Of a stretch of DNA of 11,938 bases, positions 1 to 6,581 are shown in pieces; positions within the stretch are counted from its first letter, which is position 1; every line of letters starts with the position of its first letter. The notes beneath the pieces were generated by a model. That model was not told the origin of the DNA. It did not search any database and saw nothing but the letters and a program-made list of their open reading frames with translations. The translations under genes were made by a program, and so were the position numbers. The DNA is from an uncultured Clostridia bacterium. Its GTDB lineage: Bacteria; Bacillota; Clostridia; Christensenellales; Aristaeellaceae. The DNA is taken from positions 1 through 11,938 of the forward strand of contig CAMOIA010000020.1 of NCBI GenBank assembly GCA_946615785.1. Direction: 5' to 3'.

Positions 1-212
1 TTTTGCTGATCAACATCCAGAAGAGCATCGAGTTCCTGCTCAACAACAACAACGTTCCCGCCGCCGCCCGTGCCGCCATGGGCAACTCCATTCCCCAGTA
101 TTCCTCCACCATGGCGACGGTGATCGTGGTCATCGCGCCCATCATGGTGGTCTACCCCTTCTTCCAGAAGTACTTCGTTAAAGGTCTGACGGTCGGCTCC
201 GTCAAGGGCTGA
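1..212 (+). CDS. Carbohydrate ABC transporter permease (MalG/YtcP-like), C-terminal end only
   Basis: This is the last 70 or so residues of an inner-membrane permease whose start lies before the window; the reading frame begins at base 3 and stops with TGA at 210-212. What is visible is a soluble stretch followed by one hydrophobic segment (ATVIVVIAPIMVVYPFFQKY) and the tail KYFVKGLTVGSVKG. A final membrane helix ending in a PFFQKYFVKGxxxGxVKG-type tail is characteristic of the second permease of oligosaccharide importers of the LplB-YtcP-LplA type. The EAA loop that contacts the ATPase is outside the window. The solute-binding protein gene follows 65 bp downstream on the same strand, the usual order for this transporter class. 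The transported sugar cannot be told from this fragment. Confidence 0.9.
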   Translation, partial: LLINIQKSIEFLLNNNNVPAAARAAMGNSIPQYSSTMATVIVVIAPIMVVYPFFQKYFVKGLTVGSVKG

Positions 213-224
213 TCCTTCCAACGG

Positions 225-250
225 TTTCAAACGTCCAAAGGACGTTGAAA
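225..250 (+). other. Intercistronic hairpin between permease and binding-protein genes
   Basis: Left arm 225-236 (TTTCAAACGTCC) and right arm 240-250 (GGACGTTGAAA) pair over 11 bp with one bulged A and an AAA loop. No T-run follows, so it is not a classic intrinsic terminator. Hairpins between permease and binding-protein genes are often RNA-processing or stabilising elements that let the binding protein be made in excess; that role is inferred here. Confidence 0.5.
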
Positions 251-277
251 TAAAACTATCATTTAGGAGGCATTCTC

Positions 278-1750
278 ATGAAGAAGCTCGTATCCCTCGT
301 GCTGGCTCTGTGCATGCTCCTCAGCGTTGCTGCCATCGCGCATGCCGAGGACAAGGTTGTCATCAACCTGACCCGCTGCACCTTCAATCTGGCGACCCCG
401 GATTCCGATCAGGTGAAAAAGGTTGAAGCCGCCATCAACGCCTACCTGGCTGAGAACGGCAAGAACTACGAAATCCGCCTGACCGACATTGGCTCCGGTG
501 AATACACCGACAAGGCCAACCTCGCGCTTGCGAACAACGAAATCAACCTGCTCTGGACCGCTTCCTGGGAATCCGTCATCGGCACCAACGACCTGGTTCC
601 CAAGAACGCTGTCTATGACATCACCGATCTGCTGCCCGGCACCGCGCTGTACGCCTCCATGGCGGAAGGCCAGTGGGAAGCCACCAAGTACAACGGCCGC
701 AACTACTTCATCCCCGTTTACAAGGACAACGTGGAAGGCTATGACTTCATGTTCCGCAAGGACCTGGTTGACAAGTACGGCTGGGACATCACTTCCGTGA
801 CCAAGCTGGCTGACTTGGAGCCCATGCTCGCCGATGCCAAGGCTGAAGGCCTGAAGTATCCCTTCCTCACCCAGAAGACCGCTATGTTCTATCGCTGGTA
901 CATCGGCTCCTTCGATTTCTTCACCGCTGATGCCAACACCAACTTCTTCGCGGTTGACCGTGCCACCGGCGAAGTCGTCGACACCATCCTCACCCCCGAA
1001 TATGCTGAATTCTGCAAACTGATGGGCGACTGGGCCGAGAAGGGCTATGTCTCTGAAGACGAAGCCAACAAGGTGACCACCGACACCACCACCCAGAGCA
1101 AGGATTGGGCCATCTCCTGGTGGACCGATATCCCCGTGAACGCCGAAGCCAACAGCCGCTATGGCCAGGAAGTGGTCATGCAGCCCGCTGCTCCCCGCTT
1201 TGCGCACTCCACCTCCGCTCTGGGCTCCTGCTACTGCATCACCGCGAACACCTCTGAAGAAGTGGCCAAGGCTGCCATCGACTTCATGGGCATGCTCTAC
1301 ACCGATGCCAAGCTGGCTGACATGTACACCTTCGGTATTGAAGGCGAAGACTTCGAATACACCCAGGCTGAAGGCCAGACCATCAAGCACGTGACCCAGC
1401 ACAGCGACAAGTACAACCACAGCATGTGGGAGTCTGCTTCCGCTACCATCGTGACCCCGCTGGACAACGAGCCCGACAACAAGGCCGAACTGTATGATGA
1501 GTTCAACGGCAGCGCCGAAACCTCCATCGCCGCTGGTTTCCGCTTCGACAAGACCAACGTTGAAGCCGCCTACACCGCTTGCTCCGCTCTGTTCGAGCAG
1601 TATGGCTTCCAGCTTGAAAACGGCGCCATCGCTCCGGACGATGTGGATGCGTACATTCAGCAGTATCAGGCTGAACTGGATGCCGCTGGCTACCAGGATG
1701 TCCTGGCTGAATTTGCCGCTCAGTTCTCCGCCTGGAAGGCTGCTCAGTAA
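278..1750 (+). CDS. Extracellular sugar-binding protein of an ABC importer (LplA-like, DUF3502)
   Basis: A complete 490-residue solute-binding protein that would capture an oligosaccharide or sugar derivative outside the cell and deliver it to the permease encoded just upstream. The start is fixed by AGGAGG at 265-270, 7 nt before the ATG. Residues 1-23 form a Sec signal peptide ending AHA before EDK. A cysteine at residue 12 has no proper lipobox around it, so a lipoprotein anchor is not evident. The N-terminal lobe has the family pattern ...EYTDKANLALANNEINLLWT..., followed by a conserved YKDN segment. The last 75 or so residues (GFRFD...VEAAY...FEQYG...GAIAPDDVDAYIQ...LDAAGYQDVLAEFAAQFSAW) match the DUF3502 C-terminal pattern. 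Codon use is strongly biased to C-ending codons (AAC, ATC, TTC), as in highly expressed genes. A strong terminator follows. The ligand is unknown. Confidence 0.95.
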   Translation: MKKLVSLVLALCMLLSVAAIAHAEDKVVINLTRCTFNLATPDSDQVKKVEAAINAYLAENGKNYEIRLTDIGSGEYTDKANLALANNEINLLWTASWESVIGTNDLVPKNAVYDITDLLPGTALYASMAEGQWEATKYNGRNYFIPVYKDNVEGYDFMFRKDLVDKYGWDITSVTKLADLEPMLADAKAEGLKYPFLTQKTAMFYRWYIGSFDFFTADANTNFFAVDRATGEVVDTILTPEYAEFCKLMGDWAEKGYVSEDEANKVTTDTTTQSKDWAISWWTDIPVNAEANSRYGQEVVMQPAAPRFAHSTSALGSCYCITANTSEEVAKAAIDFMGMLYTDAKLADMYTFGIEGEDFEYTQAEGQTIKHVTQHSDKYNHSMWESASATIVTPLDNEPDNKAELYDEFNGSAETSIAAGFRFDKTNVEAAYTACSALFEQYGFQLENGAIAPDDVDAYIQQYQAELDAAGYQDVLAEFAAQFSAWKAAQ

Positions 1751-1774
1751 TCCGCAGCTTAACCTGTAACCATG

Positions 1775-1800
1775 CAGGGCCCGCAAGGGCCCTGTTTTTT
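1775..1800 (+). terminator. Intrinsic terminator of the sugar transporter operon
   Basis: A perfect 8-bp GC-rich stem (CAGGGCCC at 1775-1782 and GGGCCCTG at 1787-1794) closes on a GCAA tetraloop of the stable GNRA type and is followed directly by six Ts at 1795-1800. It lies 24 bp past the binding-protein stop codon and should end the plus-strand transport operon. Confidence 0.93.
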
Positions 1801-2350
1801 ATGCCACGTGCCAAAGGGCATTGTGGGCTCCCCGTGGGCCATCTCCTTTTCATCGGGCTGGATTCCTTTGCTGTCCTGCTTTGCAGGGAGGGACGAAAAG
1901 GATGGTGTACGGCTTCGATTGTCGGACGAGCATTTGGAGCGGCTTTCTGAACTGACCCCAGGGGCGTTGCCCGGAAGCGCGGGTAAACGGAACTGTTTGC
2001 AGGAAGGCCCATCGGAAAGGAAAGAGGGTTATGGTTCCGGCCTTGACGCATTTTCCATTTTCCGGAGGTTCAGGCTGTTAAGGAAGAAAAACCCGCATAG
2101 AACACAGAGCGAAGCTTTTCGTTTTTCCCGCAGGCAGCAGGCGGAAAAACCCGCGAAAAGACCTGCCTGCTGCCCGGAGAGCAGCTCTGCACCTGGCATG
2201 AAGGCAAGCGCCTGACAGGGTATTTGGTACCCGAGGGATCGGGGGCAAAATACGGCTGAATGCTGAACGGCTTCGTCTGACAGACCGCATATCGTTGTCT
2301 TTTTGAAAAGTTGAAAGCTGCACATCCTTTCTGCCTTGCCTGGTCAAACG
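1801..2350. other. Gene-free stretch between two convergent terminators
   Basis: About 550 bp with no reading frame I can support. The open frames here (for example plus 1772-2215 and minus 2029-2325) start inside a terminator or lack a convincing ribosome binding site, and encode Cys/Arg/Pro-rich sequence unlike any family I recognise. The stretch is rich in short inverted repeats: CCTGC/GCAGG at 1875-1887, and a cluster of overlapping hairpins at 2115-2174 described separately. It sits between the plus-strand terminator ending at 1800 and the minus-strand terminator at 2351-2388, so neither flanking operon should transcribe it efficiently. It could be a decayed gene, a dispersed intergenic repeat or an unrecognised small RNA; I cannot choose between these. 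Confidence 0.6.
2115..2174. repeat. Overlapping, mutually exclusive inverted repeats
   Basis: Two hairpins share bases. The first pairs 2115-2131 (CTTTTCG then TTTTTCCCGC) with 2141-2160 (GCGGAAAAA, then CGAAAAG at 2154-2160) around a 9-base loop, with a small bulge in the right arm. The second is a perfect 10-bp stem, GGCAGCAGGC at 2133-2142 with GCCTGCTGCC at 2165-2174. They cannot form together. No promoter is evident next to them, so any switching role is speculation. Confidence 0.55.
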
Positions 2351-2388
2351 AAAAAGGAGCCGGCTCCCGAAATCGTGGAGCCGGCTCC
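2351..2388 (-). terminator. Intrinsic terminator of the minus-strand NAGPA/Lgt-like operon
   Basis: Read on the minus strand, GGAGCCGGCTCC (2388-2377) pairs with a second copy of the same palindrome (2367-2356) across a 9-nt loop, giving a 12-bp GC-rich stem followed by TTTTT at 2355-2351. It lies 37 bp downstream of the stop codon of the membrane protein gene. Each arm is itself self-complementary, so the DNA or RNA could also form two small hairpins. Confidence 0.92.
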
Positions 2389-2425
2389 GTAATTTGGCTG
2401 ATCTGCAAATGATCAGCCTGGCAGA

Positions 2426-3421
2426 TTACACATACAGGTGGCGCTGCTTCTGGGCGGCGAAGCGGCGTCTGGCGCTTACGATTTCCATGACGGCCATGAT
2501 CAGCAGCGCCACGCCCATCACGATGTACGCCCCGAAGGCGGGAATGTCGAAGAAATAGTAGGGCTTGTCCAGCATGAATTCCGCCAGCACCACAAGCAGG
2601 ATGGCGAAGATGGTGACGAGGGTCGGAAGCATGCTCTGGAAGGAAACCTTCTGTTTGAGGAACGTGCGGGTCATCCAGGCGTAGCGGATGATGAAGAACA
2701 GCACAAGCAATCCGCTTAGCAGCTGTTCCACGCGCACAAAGAGCCATTTGTTCATATCGCTCGCGTTCAGGCTCTGGAACAGAATCTGCATCAGGCACAG
2801 GTAAAACGCCACGCGCTCGGCGGAAAAGCCGGTTTTGTAGGTTTCCTTCTTCACTTTCTGCGCGATCAGGCACACAAGCGCGCACAGCAGCGCCCAGGCG
2901 CATTCGAACACGTACACGGCAAGGTACCATTCGGTGTAGCCTTCGCCCGCGATTTTCTGAGCGATGGGGAAAACCTGCAGGGACGTATTTTCAATCAGAT
3001 CGCCCACGCCGTACACGCCCTGCCAGCGCTCGGAAAAGCGCACCACCGCGAGCATCAGTGCCCAGCAGGGGGCGAACAGGTTCACGGTCGGGACGCTGCC
3101 GAGGGACGTATGCTCCACCAGGTTCAGAAACACCCGGGCGCCGAGCATCGTGCCGGCGGCAAAGCCGACAAAGGAAAACGATTCGATCCTGCCGTCAAAG
3201 AGCGCACCAAACCCGGAAATCATGAAGGTGCGGCCAAACTGGCACAGGGCGTAGGTCAGCTTTGAAAGCACCACGCCGCAGATGAGCGCGGCAAGATAGG
3301 TCAGGATGACGGTCAGCCAGGGGCGTTCAGAGCGGCCCTGGCGCAGGCGGAACCGGAAAAAAAGGGCGCTGACGACCACGCCGCCAAGGGCAACGGACAG
3401 CGAAACGAGCGAATTGACCAT
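2426..3421 (-). CDS. Multi-pass membrane protein, distant Lgt (prolipoprotein diacylglyceryl transferase)-like, copy 1
   Basis: A 331-residue integral membrane protein, mostly hydrophobic, with roughly eight predicted membrane segments. The start ATG at 3421 has AAGGAG 7 nt upstream on the minus strand. The order of features recalls Lgt: a glycine-rich helix near 84-94, a helix ending VRFSE (127-131) where Lgt has its RxGNF arginine motif, a TEWYLAVYVFE segment (163-173) resembling Lgt's PTQLYE, and WLFVRVEQLLS (226-236) resembling the late MGQxLS helix. The true Lgt signature (HGG, RxGNFxNxE) is absent, and a C-terminal extension with EFMLDKP (281-287) is extra. It shares these motifs with the protein at 7485-8495. 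It follows a NAGPA gene by 28 bp. It is probably a lipid-handling membrane enzyme or partner of the secreted NAGPA protein; diacylglyceryl transfer to lipoproteins is not supported. Confidence 0.8.
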   Translation of the reverse strand: MVNSLVSLSVALGGVVVSALFFRFRLRQGRSERPWLTVILTYLAALICGVVLSKLTYALCQFGRTFMISGFGALFDGRIESFSFVGFAAGTMLGARVFLNLVEHTSLGSVPTVNLFAPCWALMLAVVRFSERWQGVYGVGDLIENTSLQVFPIAQKIAGEGYTEWYLAVYVFECAWALLCALVCLIAQKVKKETYKTGFSAERVAFYLCLMQILFQSLNASDMNKWLFVRVEQLLSGLLVLFFIIRYAWMTRTFLKQKVSFQSMLPTLVTIFAILLVVLAEFMLDKPYYFFDIPAFGAYIVMGVALLIMAVMEIVSARRRFAAQKQRHLYV

Positions 3422-3449
3422 AAAACCACTCCTTTTCCGTCAGGGAACT

Positions 3450-4346
3450 TTATTCGTCCCAGGCGCTTGCGAAATAGATGATGTCGCTGATTTTGCGGGA
3501 GGAATTGTTGTTCACGTCGTTGACCTTTTCAAAGTTGAAGATCAGCATGGTGCTGTCGCCGCCGTCCAGGTTATAGGCTGTTTTCACGCCAAAGCTGCTC
3601 ACGAATTCCACCCAGGTGGGAAGCGTCATGCCGTTGCTGCCGCGGGCAGGCCCGGCGCAGCAGATGCACATGTATTCCAGCGGCCCGACCTGCGCGATGC
3701 ACATGCGCTGCCGGCCCATATCCTGTGCCATGTTGTGGCCGGTCGCTTCCCGCACGGGCTCGCCGTCGATAACGAGCGCGGGGCCGAAATACATGGCGTT
3801 GATCACCTTTTTGCCGTTGATTTCCGGGGTCACGCTGCCCTGCACGGCATAGCGCACCACGTGAAAATCGCCTTCCTCGTCGATCAGGAGCACGTCGGTG
3901 GAGCCGTCCAGGATGTTCTGGTACAGAACGCCCTGCCGCAGGATGTACCCCTTGCCGGTGTAGAAGTAGTAATCGCCGTCCACGGCGAGCACGGCGTTCA
4001 CGCGCTTGGCAAGCGAAGTGCCGGTCATGGTCATGCCGGTGTTAAAGCCGCCGGCGGAAACCGTGCGCAGCTGCGTGGGGCTTGCGATCTTGATGCGCGC
4101 GAGCCAGTAATCGCACTCCTGGTAGCGCCCGCTTTCCACGCGCACGTGAATGGTCGGGTCCTCATATTCGGTGCGGCTGATAAAGCCGGAAGCGAGCGGC
4201 TCGTACCCGCCGGTGAAATCGATGGGCAGAGCGTAAATATCGGTCATATAGTCCATGGGCGGGCTCATGGCCGCGCCGGGCAGGGCGACGAAAAGGCTCA
4301 GGGCAAGAACGAGCGCCGTGACGCGGCGCCAGATGACTGAAAACAT
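3450..4346 (-). CDS. Secreted NAGPA-domain phosphodiester glycosidase-like protein, copy 1
   Basis: A 298-residue exported protein with the NAGPA (phosphodiester glycosidase, DUF2233-type) fold. Characterised relatives remove a sugar from a sugar-phosphodiester, as in the mammalian uncovering enzyme. Upstream in-frame ATGs exist at 4400 and 4367. ATG 4346 is chosen because AAAGGAG (4360-4354) sits 7 nt before it, the signal peptide (MFSVIWRRVTALVLALSLFV...) then starts correctly, and the 4400 codon overlaps the promoter -10 box. Family landmarks are KRVNAVLAVDGDYY, FGPALVIDG, QRMCIAQVGPLEYM and NLDGGDS at residues 259-265, followed by the C-terminal strand SDIIYFASAWDE. It should act outside the membrane. 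It heads a two-gene operon with the Lgt-like membrane gene 28 bp downstream and is a clear paralogue of the protein at 6582-7481. The substrate is unknown. Confidence 0.93.
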   Translation of the reverse strand: MFSVIWRRVTALVLALSLFVALPGAAMSPPMDYMTDIYALPIDFTGGYEPLASGFISRTEYEDPTIHVRVESGRYQECDYWLARIKIASPTQLRTVSAGGFNTGMTMTGTSLAKRVNAVLAVDGDYYFYTGKGYILRQGVLYQNILDGSTDVLLIDEEGDFHVVRYAVQGSVTPEINGKKVINAMYFGPALVIDGEPVREATGHNMAQDMGRQRMCIAQVGPLEYMCICCAGPARGSNGMTLPTWVEFVSSFGVKTAYNLDGGDSTMLIFNFEKVNDVNNNSSRKISDIIYFASAWDE

Positions 4347-4353
4347 GGCGTAT

Positions 4354-4360
4354 CTCCTTT
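4354..4360 (-). promoter_or_regulatory. Ribosome binding site fixing the start of NAGPA copy 1
   Basis: AAAGGAG on the minus strand, 7 nt from ATG 4346. It decides the start against the longer frames beginning at 4367 and 4400, neither of which has a comparable site. Confidence 0.85.
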
Positions 4361-4398
4361 GTTTCATGCCGGATCGCCCACATGTGCAGGCGAATAAC

Positions 4399-4428
4399 AT
4401 TATATATGTTTTTTTCCCCCGCTGTCAA
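4399..4428 (-). promoter_or_regulatory. Consensus housekeeping (sigma-A type) promoter for the minus-strand NAGPA/Lgt-like operon
   Basis: On the minus strand a perfect TTGACA (4428-4423) is followed after 18 nt by a perfect TATAAT (4404-4399). The spacer is purine-rich (GGGGG then A7). Transcription would begin near 4392, leaving a leader of about 46 nt before ATG 4346. This is one of the best matches to consensus in the window and faces away from the promoter at 4481-4509. Confidence 0.9.
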
Positions 4429-4446
4429 CGATCCGGCCGTCAGACC

Positions 4447-4470
4447 TGTAACAATTTTGGAACATTTACA
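4447..4470. promoter_or_regulatory. Possible operator between divergent promoters
   Basis: An inverted repeat TGTAA (4447-4451), 14 nt, TTACA (4466-4470) lies in the 50 bp between the two -35 boxes, 10 bp upstream of the rightward one and 18 bp upstream of the leftward one. That position suits a regulator acting on both operons. The half-sites are only 5 bp, so chance is possible. Confidence 0.35.
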
Positions 4471-4480
4471 CCCAAAGCGA

Positions 4481-4509
4481 TTGACGAAAAATGCCGCATC
4501 CTTTAGAAT
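4481..4509 (+). promoter_or_regulatory. Near-consensus housekeeping promoter for the CapA-NAGPA-Lgt-like operon
   Basis: TTGACG (4481-4486), an ideal 17-nt spacer, and TAGAAT (4504-4509): one mismatch in each box. The predicted start of transcription is around 4516, about 40 nt ahead of the TTG start codon at 4556. No other promoter or terminator is evident before 10071, so this promoter probably serves four genes. Confidence 0.87.
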
Positions 4510-4540
4510 AGGCATGTTGAACCGGGCGGTATTTTTGTGT

Positions 4541-4546
4541 AAGGAG
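4541..4546 (+). promoter_or_regulatory. Ribosome binding site that selects a TTG start
   Basis: AAGGAG, 9 nt before TTG 4556. The alternative in-frame ATGs at 4382 and 4514 lie upstream of or at the predicted transcription start, so they cannot be used from this promoter. Confidence 0.8.
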
Positions 4547-4555
4547 TCGATTTTT

Positions 4556-6556
4556 TTGAAACGTGCAGGTTTGATCGCGCTGCTTGTTTTCTGTCTGCTT
4601 CCCTTGTTTTCGGCGCAGGCGGACACGCTTCGCGGATATGATAAAAATCAGGGCGGCTGGCAGTACGTGAGCATGGGCACATACCCCTATGAAGCGGACG
4701 GAACGCAGGCCCCGGTGCTCTGGCAGGTGCTCCGCGTGAAGGACGGCAAGGCGCTGCTTCTGACCACCTACGTCGTGGACACCCAGCAGGTCATCTTCGT
4801 ATCCGACCAGAGCGCCATCAAAAACCACAGCTACCGCCGCATTTCCGATTATTCGGAAAGCGACCTGATCGGCTGGATGAACGACGTGATGTACCCGGCC
4901 CTTATGGGAACGGACGATCTGCGCGCCGCTGTGACGGAGGAAAAATACGGCAGGCTCTATATCCTTACGCGCGAGGATTATCTGGACCCGACCCTTGGCT
5001 TTTCCAAACAGGAATTCGGCGAGGTCAAAATCCGCCGGGCCTCCGGCACGCCCTACGCCGTAAAGGCGCGAGGCCTGTATGTAAACGAGAACGGCATGAG
5101 CCCTTACTGGGCGGCGTATGTCAAGAGCCCTTCCAATTATATGCTGCAGCTGGTCGGCTATGACGGACACCTTTCCTACGGCGCGTATTCGCGCGTGAAC
5201 GTGGGCATCCGGGCGGCGCTGACGCTGGACGTTTCGCTTTTTGAAATCGCAGGCGGCACCGGTACGGAGGAGGATCCCTTCACCCTGGCGCTGAACGCAC
5301 AGGGCCGCGCCCTGGCAGCGCTTTATCCCGCGGCGGAACCGATTGCGGAAACCGCGCAGCCGCTTCAGGAATTTGCGACGCTCATTCCCATGGTCGAGAT
5401 GCCGTTCCCGACGCCGCTTCCCACGGCTGAACCCGCGTTGCCGACCGAGCGGCCGACTGTGCCCCCGTGGATGCAGGAAGCGCCGGACCTTTTCGGCGTC
5501 GTTCCCGAGATCACGCCGGAGCCGACGGCACAGCCTGCGCATGAAAGCAGCGGCATTACGCTTTCGTTTATCGGCGACTGCTCCATCGGCGACGCCACCC
5601 AGTCCGTGAGCGGGGAAAAATCGCTCACCAGCTTTATCCGCCGGGAAGGCTACGCGTGGCCGTTTTCCACGGTGCGTGAATTTCTGGAGGCGGACGATTA
5701 TACGTTTGCCAACCTCGAGGTCACCCTGACAACGCGCTCCGGCCTGAAATCGGACAAGATGTTCAACCTGATCGCGCCGCCGGAATTCACCGAGGTTTTG
5801 AAGCTTTCCGGCGTGGACGTGTTCAACACCGTCAACAACCACGCGATCGATTTCACCCTGACGGGCTATCACGATACGCTTGACAACCTCGACGCCGCCG
5901 GGCTGAACAATTTCGGCACGCTCTACCCCAAACGCGAGGACGGCTCCGACCGGCTGGGCCTTGCGGATGTCAAGGGCGTCCGCATCGGCATGGTGGGGTA
6001 CAGCTACCCCCAGGAGGCGGACATTCCCGGCATTTTGCAGCGCGTGACCAAATTAAAGGACGAGCAGGGCTGCGACCTTGTGGTGGTCAGTCTGCACTGG
6101 GGCCGCGAGGAGCATATGACGAGCGAAGCGTGGCAGTATGAATACGCGCGCAAGCTCATCGACGGCGGCGCGGATGTGATCTGGGGCCACCATCCCCACG
6201 TGGTGCAGCCGGTCATGTTCTACAAGGGAAAGCCGGTCATGTTCTCCACCGGCAATTTCATCTTCGGCACCATTTCGGATCTGGACAAATCCACCGGCAT
6301 CTTCCAGCTGCATTACGAGCTTGACGAAAACGGAAAGCCGGTGCTGGACACGTTCTCCGTCATTCCGCTGGACACCACGCGCCGGGACGATTACCGTCCG
6401 CGCGTTCTGACAGAGGAGAGCGAACGAAAGGCCAATTTCAATAAGCTGATTTATAAAAAGTCCATCAACCGTTATGTGCAGCTGCCCGCTGAATTTGCCG
6501 ACACCGGCATGGTGCGCGTTCACGCGGACGGCTCACTCGAAGCGGTGAGCGAATAA
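4556..6556 (+). CDS. Secreted DUF6273-like / CapA (PGA_cap metallophosphatase-like) fusion protein
   Basis: A 666-residue exported protein starting at TTG. Residues 1-22 form a signal peptide (LKRAGLIALLVFCLLPLFSAQA). Residues about 35-240 resemble DUF6273, a module common in clostridial surface proteins (YVSMGTYPYE...PVLWQVLRVKDGKALLLTT). A Pro/Thr/Glu-rich linker of about 70 residues follows, then a complete CapA domain: GDCSIGD (340-346), NLE (386-388), VNNHAID (426-432), SLHWGREEHM (512-521), WGHHPHVVQPV (543-553) and STGNFIFG (564-571). CapA proteins belong to a calcineurin-like phosphoesterase superfamily and are linked to poly-gamma-glutamate or other surface polymers; no capBC genes are present here, so poly-gamma-glutamate synthesis is not implied. 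The gene leads a four-gene operon, with NAGPA copy 2 starting 25 bp after its stop. CapA family assignment is firm; substrate is unknown. Confidence 0.92.
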   Translation: MKRAGLIALLVFCLLPLFSAQADTLRGYDKNQGGWQYVSMGTYPYEADGTQAPVLWQVLRVKDGKALLLTTYVVDTQQVIFVSDQSAIKNHSYRRISDYSESDLIGWMNDVMYPALMGTDDLRAAVTEEKYGRLYILTREDYLDPTLGFSKQEFGEVKIRRASGTPYAVKARGLYVNENGMSPYWAAYVKSPSNYMLQLVGYDGHLSYGAYSRVNVGIRAALTLDVSLFEIAGGTGTEEDPFTLALNAQGRALAALYPAAEPIAETAQPLQEFATLIPMVEMPFPTPLPTAEPALPTERPTVPPWMQEAPDLFGVVPEITPEPTAQPAHESSGITLSFIGDCSIGDATQSVSGEKSLTSFIRREGYAWPFSTVREFLEADDYTFANLEVTLTTRSGLKSDKMFNLIAPPEFTEVLKLSGVDVFNTVNNHAIDFTLTGYHDTLDNLDAAGLNNFGTLYPKREDGSDRLGLADVKGVRIGMVGYSYPQEADIPGILQRVTKLKDEQGCDLVVVSLHWGREEHMTSEAWQYEYARKLIDGGADVIWGHHPHVVQPVMFYKGKPVMFSTGNFIFGTISDLDKSTGIFQLHYELDENGKPVLDTFSVIPLDTTRRDDYRPRVLTEESERKANFNKLIYKKSINRYVQLPAEFADTGMVRVHADGSLEAVSE

Positions 6557-6581
6557 CGGCTTTATAAAAGGAAAGGAAACA

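Noticed and set aside
263..1786. A 507-codon antisense open frame opposite the sugar-binding protein
   Set aside because: It is the shadow of a strongly codon-biased GC-rich gene. The translation is Gly/Val/His-rich without family motifs, while the plus-strand protein has a signal peptide, ribosome binding site and family pattern.
2043..2071. TTGACG at 2043-2048 as the -35 of a promoter in the gene-free stretch
   Set aside because: No -10-like sequence occurs 16-18 nt downstream.
1772..2215. Plus-strand 147-codon frame after the sugar-binding protein
   Set aside because: Its ATG lies just before the terminator hairpin and its first codons encode the terminator itself; the composition is not protein-like.
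2029..2325. Minus-strand 98-codon frame in the gene-free stretch
   Set aside because: A weak GAAAGGA site precedes the ATG, but the Cys/Leu/Arg-rich product matches nothing known to me and lies beyond the operon's terminator. I keep it only as a remote possibility of a gene remnant.
3306..4340. Plus-strand 344-codon frame opposite NAGPA copy 1
   Set aside because: Shadow of the NAGPA gene; His/Val/Ala-rich with no motifs, and it crosses the boundary of the two minus-strand genes.
4466..5872. A 468-codon antisense open frame opposite the CapA fusion
   Set aside because: Arg/His/Val-rich sequence with no recognisable domain. It overlaps the promoter and start of a well-supported CapA gene, typical of antisense GC-rich shadows.
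4556..6556. Calling the locus a poly-gamma-glutamate capsule operon
   Set aside because: Only the CapA-type domain is present. No CapB-like ligase or CapC-like membrane protein is seen, and CapA domains occur widely without poly-gamma-glutamate.
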